A stretch of 64,000 nucleotides of DNA from positions 1 to 64,000 of the forward strand of contig LARD01000005.1 in NCBI GenBank assembly GCA_000980375.1, written 5' to 3'. The stretch comes from Clostridium sp. K4410.MGS-306. Its GTDB lineage: Bacteria > Cyanobacteriota > Vampirovibrionia > Gastranaerophilales > Gastranaerophilaceae. The stretch's first letter is position 1. The number at the start of each line of letters is the position of its first letter. Shown in pieces: positions 60,582 to 64,000 of this stretch. The notes below the pieces were generated by a model, which was not told the origin of the DNA, ran no database searches, and saw only the letters and a list, made by a program, of their open reading frames with translations. A program made the translations under genes and the position numbers.

Positions 60582-61610
60582 ATGACAAATAATTACAAAC
60601 ATATAGCGGTTTCAGGGTATTATGGATTTGAAAACTTCGGTGACGAAGCAATTTTGAGTGTTCTTGTTAAAGAGCTCAAACAACAGGGTTATTACGTGAC
60701 TGTGTTTTCTAAAAGCCCTGAAAAAACAGGGCTAAAGCTCGGTGTTAACTCTGTATACACTTTTGACTTAAAAAAATTGTTAAAAACACTCAAAGAATCA
60801 GATGTCCTGATAAGCGGTGGCGGAAGCCTGCTGCAAGATGCTACAAGTCTGAAAAGTTTATTGTATTATCTGTTTGTCATATGTTCTGCACAGTTTTTTA
60901 AAAAAGATGTGATTATTTTTGCACAGGGCATTGGTCCAATACGAAATTTTGTCGGACGTCTGCTGACAAAAAATGCTCTTAAAAAATGTAAATATATAAC
61001 AGTTAGAGATGAAAAAAGCCTGTTTAGACTCCGTGGTTGGAAATTGAACCCTGATCTTGTTTCTGACCCTGTGTGGAATATGGATATAAAAGAATACATT
61101 CCAATGAATAGAGTAGGAGTGCAGTTAAGAAGCTGGAAAGGGTTGTCTCAAAAGTATTTATTTGCACTGGCAAGACAAATCAATGCTAATTTTTCCGACA
61201 AGGAAATATATATATACTCTTTTCAAGATGCACTTGATTTGGAGTTGTGCAAGCATTTTGAGGCACAGTTAAAACTTGTTAACCATCAAATTAAGACTGT
61301 ACTTTTAAACAATCTTACAATTGATGAAACTATTCAATCTTTTTCTAACCTGGATTTTCTCATTGGTATGCGCTACCACGCCTGCCTTCTTGCATTAAAA
61401 TACGGCATACCGACACTGGCTCTTAGCTATGACGAGAAGGTGGAAAAGATTGCTAAAAGGTTTGAATTGCCTTGTTCAATGCTCAATGACGAAGATAAAA
61501 TGGATGAGTTATTTACTGCACTGAAAAATATACAACCGGCTTCTATCAAGGCAAAGGCCAAAGAGTGCATTTTTGATTTTTCTAAAATTTTGTCCAATAT
61601 TAATTCATAA
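60582..61610 (+). CDS. csaB: Polysaccharide pyruvyltransferase CsaB
   Basis: 342 aa. CsaB family: VSGYYGFENFGDEAIL near residues 10-25, ISGGGSLLQDATS near 75-87, FAQGIGPI near 106 and IGMRYHACLLALKYGIP near 262-278. It adds pyruvate ketals to cell-wall polysaccharide, which SLH domains then bind; the SLH protein at 6068 is a candidate client. No signal peptide. Confidence 0.93.
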   Translation: MTNNYKHIAVSGYYGFENFGDEAILSVLVKELKQQGYYVTVFSKSPEKTGLKLGVNSVYTFDLKKLLKTLKESDVLISGGGSLLQDATSLKSLLYYLFVICSAQFFKKDVIIFAQGIGPIRNFVGRLLTKNALKKCKYITVRDEKSLFRLRGWKLNPDLVSDPVWNMDIKEYIPMNRVGVQLRSWKGLSQKYLFALARQINANFSDKEIYIYSFQDALDLELCKHFEAQLKLVNHQIKTVLLNNLTIDETIQSFSNLDFLIGMRYHACLLALKYGIPTLALSYDEKVEKIAKRFELPCSMLNDEDKMDELFTALKNIQPASIKAKAKECIFDFSKILSNINS

Positions 61611-61619
61611 TATATAAAC

Positions 61620-61645
61620 GCAAAAAAAAACCGACTTACGCCGGT
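61620..61645 (+). terminator. Weak hairpin after csaB
   Basis: AACCG and CGGTT pair around a loop, with an A run before but only a short T run after. A possible terminator for the kinase-csaB unit. The rest of 61646-61845 is AT-rich leader with no recognised element. Confidence 0.45.
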
Positions 61646-61845
61646 TAAACTTTACCACATATTAGAGAGAGGAATTAGAGAGAGAGAAATTTTTAAATTT
61701 TTTTTTATTCCTTCTATTATATATGTTCCCTTTTGTAAAAAATTAATAACAGTTTTAGTTTGATTTTTAATATTTCTTTACAAATATATATTCAAATAAC
61801 AAAAATAATTTATTACGGTTTATATACCTGATACAAGGAGGTATA

Positions 61846-62190
61846 ATGAATAATATTTCTTTCAGAGCTAAAATACACGGTCTTCCACTAGATGTTACTG
61901 CAAAACTGTTTGAAATGAGAACAGAAGATGATACAAAACACGAAATACGCTTGTTAGAAAGAACAGCGTCAAATAACAAAGATACTTTTGTTATGAGCAA
62001 AAACGGAAAAGTTACAGTTGAGTATCAACCTGCCTTTACTCCTCGTAATCCCGGTTTGTATAAACCGGATGATCTTGTGAGAATATTCCAAACAATGAAA
62101 CACCTGGAAGCTCAAAATGTTTTAAAAAAATCACTGGCAGCAAGAAAAACACAATTAAAAAAAGCTGATTATGCTGCATTTCAAGAATAA
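61846..62190 (+). CDS. Unknown small protein with F-R-A motif
   Basis: 114 aa beginning MNNISFRAKIHG, with the motif at residues 6-8. A perfect AAGGAGG precedes the ATG. Charged throughout; a segment FTPRNPGLYKPDDLVRIF near 62-79, then a basic C-terminus (KKSLAARKTQLKK). No signal peptide or membrane segment; no family recognised. Own terminator downstream. Confidence 0.7.
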   Translation: MNNISFRAKIHGLPLDVTAKLFEMRTEDDTKHEIRLLERTASNNKDTFVMSKNGKVTVEYQPAFTPRNPGLYKPDDLVRIFQTMKHLEAQNVLKKSLAARKTQLKKADYAAFQE

Positions 62191-62198
62191 ACTTTATA

Positions 62199-62236
62199 AT
62201 AAAAAGGCCCTCTGTTACTAAGCAGAGGGCCTTTTT
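62199..62236. terminator. Bidirectional terminator
   Basis: AAAAAGGCCCTCTG and CAGAGGGCCTTTTT form a long GC-rich stem with A/T flanks, between the F-R-A gene and the convergent pyrophosphatase. Confidence 0.93.
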
Positions 62237-62250
62237 TATGCAATCAGCTC

Positions 62251-64000
62251 TTATTCTTGAGCTTCATCCATTTCTTTTTTGTCAGGAATTCTCATTGCAT
62301 AGAATGATCTCCATACAAAGACCAATGCAATCACGAGGAATATCCATCCTGCGATAGGAGCGATATGTCTGAATGATTCATTGATAGAGATTTCCATAGC
62401 CAATAAACCGAATAAAGTTGTGAACTTGATAATCGGGTTCATAGCTACTGAAGAAGTATCTTTGAACGGGTCACCAACTGTGTCGCCTACTACTGTAGCA
62501 TCGTGCAAAGGAGTACCTTTTTCACAGAGGTCGCATTCAACGATTTTCTTTGCGTTATCCCAGCAACCGCCGGCATTAGCCATAAATACAGCCTGGAATA
62601 GACCGAAAATAGCAATTGCAATCAGGTAGCTTACAAAGAATGCTACAGGAGCAACTGTTTTGCAAGCAGGAGCTGATAAACAAGCAAATGCTAAAGCAAA
62701 TGCAAACAATGCGATAAAGATGTTAACCATACCTTTTTGTGCATATTGAGTACAGATTTTAACAACTTCTTTAGAGTTTGCAACGTTAGCTGTTTTAACG
62801 CTTTCGTCATCAATTTTGATGTGTTTTTTGATGTATTCAACTGCTCTGTATGCACCTGTTGTAACAGCCTGCATAGAAGCACCTGAGAACCAGTAGATTA
62901 CTGCACCACCGGCAAGCAATCCGAGGATTGTGTAGGGGTTAAGCAGGTTCAATACAGCTTCGGGTTCAATACCAAGTGTATTTTTGATAACCAGAATCAA
63001 TGAGAAAATCATTGTTGTGGCGCCAACTACAGCTGTACCGATAAGTACAGGTTTAGATGTAGCTTTGAATGTGTTGCCAGCTCCATCGTTTTCTTCGAGC
63101 TGTTGTTTTGCAACATCAAAGTTTGGTTTGAAACCAAAGTCTTTTTCGATTTCTTCAGCAATGCCTTCTCTTTCTTCAATCAAAGACAATTCGTAAACGG
63201 ATTGCGCGTTATCTGTTACAGGACCGTAGCTGTCTACAGCGATAGTAACAGGACCCATTCCTAAGAAACCGAATGCAACCAGACCAAATGCAAATATAGA
63301 TGAATAAATCATCAAAGCATCAGGAATCATTGTGCTAAAGTAGTATGCTAATCCCATCAAGAATACGATTACCATGCCAATCCAGAAGCCTGAGAAGTTA
63401 CCTGAAACAATACCGGAAAGAATTGTTAAAGATGCACCGCCTTCACGTGAAGCTGTAACAACTTCTTTTGTGTGAATAGCGTTCGGGCTTGTAAATATTT
63501 TTGTAAATTCAGGAATCAAAGCAGCACCCAAAGTACCGCAAGAGATGATACCTGCTAATACTAACCAGAGGTTTCCGCCCAAGCCGCCTAATAACCATTT
63601 GCTTACGCCGAATGTCATAACGATTGAAAGGATAGAGGTTAACCAAACAAGGTTAGTTAATGGTTTTTCAAAGTCAACTTTTTCAGCTTTGCCAAAAACA
63701 ACTTCGGTCAAACCTGTGTTAATCCAATATGCAACAACAGATGTCACAATCATTAAGAATCTCATTGTGAAAATCCATGTCAACAAATGAATTTGATTTT
63801 CAGCACCTGCAACGGCCAACAAGATGAATGAAACAAGCGCAACACCTGTTACACCGTAAGTTTCAAAACCGTCAGCTGTAGGTCCGATAGAGTCGCCTGC
63901 GTTGTCGCCTGTACAGTCAGCAATAACACCGGGGTTTCTCGGATCATCTTCTTTGATTTTGAATTGAATTTTCATCAAGTCAGAACCGATGTCAGCGATT
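62251..64000 (-). CDS. hppA: Membrane-bound proton/sodium-translocating pyrophosphatase (partial at right edge)
   Basis: The gene runs off the right edge; about 583 residues of a ~700-800 aa protein are seen. Many membrane helices. Pyrophosphatase marks: EDDPRNPGVIADCTGDNAGDS near the visible N-terminus, AVDSYGPVTDNAQ in mid-protein, and GGCWDNAKK near the C-terminus with VGDTVGDPFKDTSSVAMNP. It uses PPi hydrolysis to pump H+ or Na+. At the K+-dependence site the sequence is GNTFKAT, with Lys where K+-dependent enzymes have Ala, which suggests the K+-independent class. Pumped ion not assigned. Confidence 0.95.
   Translation of the reverse strand, partial: IADIGSDLMKIQFKIKEDDPRNPGVIADCTGDNAGDSIGPTADGFETYGVTGVALVSFILLAVAGAENQIHLLTWIFTMRFLMIVTSVVAYWINTGLTEVVFGKAEKVDFEKPLTNLVWLTSILSIVMTFGVSKWLLGGLGGNLWLVLAGIISCGTLGAALIPEFTKIFTSPNAIHTKEVVTASREGGASLTILSGIVSGNFSGFWIGMVIVFLMGLAYYFSTMIPDALMIYSSIFAFGLVAFGFLGMGPVTIAVDSYGPVTDNAQSVYELSLIEEREGIAEEIEKDFGFKPNFDVAKQQLEENDGAGNTFKATSKPVLIGTAVVGATTMIFSLILVIKNTLGIEPEAVLNLLNPYTILGLLAGGAVIYWFSGASMQAVTTGAYRAVEYIKKHIKIDDESVKTANVANSKEVVKICTQYAQKGMVNIFIALFAFALAFACLSAPACKTVAPVAFFVSYLIAIAIFGLFQAVFMANAGGCWDNAKKIVECDLCEKGTPLHDATVVGDTVGDPFKDTSSVAMNPIIKFTTLFGLLAMEISINESFRHIAPIAGWIFLVIALVFVWRSFYAMRIPDKKEMDEAQE

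Overview
The window is low-GC, densely coded bacterial chromosome. The lpxD-lpxC-fabZ-lpxA lipid A operon and an AMIN-type cell-wall amidase indicate a Gram-negative envelope. An SLH-domain protein and a CsaB-like pyruvyltransferase point to the cyanobacterial lineage. No photosynthesis gene is present. Many proteins carry an N-terminal Phe-Lys-Gly-type motif after a short Asn/Ser-rich leader, a habit I associate with the non-photosynthetic gut relatives of Cyanobacteria (Melainabacteria/Gastranaerophilales). That placement is inference; no rRNA is in the window.

Layout. 1-960: the right end of an integrated element, with the C-terminal part of a large serine recombinase whose frame runs into tRNA-Asp. 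1.1-11.3 kb: a secreted protein, a SNF2 helicase, a hydrolase, an SLH protein, a YkgJ-type protein, a PAS histidine kinase, and a two-gene operon for a beta-barrel-like protein. That operon is preceded by a 54-bp inverted repeat and a (CCTAA)13 array. 11.4-28.4 kb: tRNA-Leu, a large MalQ, ychF, deoB, a patatin, an SDR, rsmA-ispE, prfB with its programmed +1 frameshift, and several unknown proteins with the F-K-G motif. 28.4-34 kb: metG, rph, a pilin-like protein, bioA and an M29 aminopeptidase. 34-39.8 kb: a K+ uptake module in which a KtrB/TrkH channel operon diverges from a KdpD/KdpE-like two-component system, with a tandem direct repeat midway between the two promoters. 39.9-46.3 kb: lipid A operon, amidase and murI. 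46.4-51.9 kb: a HisA-HisI-HisE fusion, yqeK, nadD, a uridine-kinase-like enzyme, panD and a SulP transporter. 52-64 kb: an oversized GlgA, LemA, minCDE with acidic extensions, a coiled-coil protein, a PfkB kinase, csaB, and a membrane pyrophosphatase that runs off the right edge.

How genes work together. GlgA and MalQ, both enlarged and both with the N-terminal motif, suggest glycogen metabolism. lpxDCA/fabZ, amidase, murI, the SLH protein and CsaB build and tether the envelope. MinCDE places the septum. The Kdp-like system probably controls KtrB-type K+ uptake, since no kdpFABC is visible.

The features most worth a second look are: the recurrent N-terminal motif; the pentanucleotide array with palindrome before a barrel operon; a promoter block shared by two unlinked unknown genes (43.2 kb and 59.5 kb); the His triple fusion; and the operator midway between the K+ genes. 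No CRISPR array, insertion sequence, rRNA or replication origin was seen. The only stretch over 300 bases without a protein gene is 11195-11715; it holds the inverted repeat, the CCTAA array, a terminator and tRNA-Leu.
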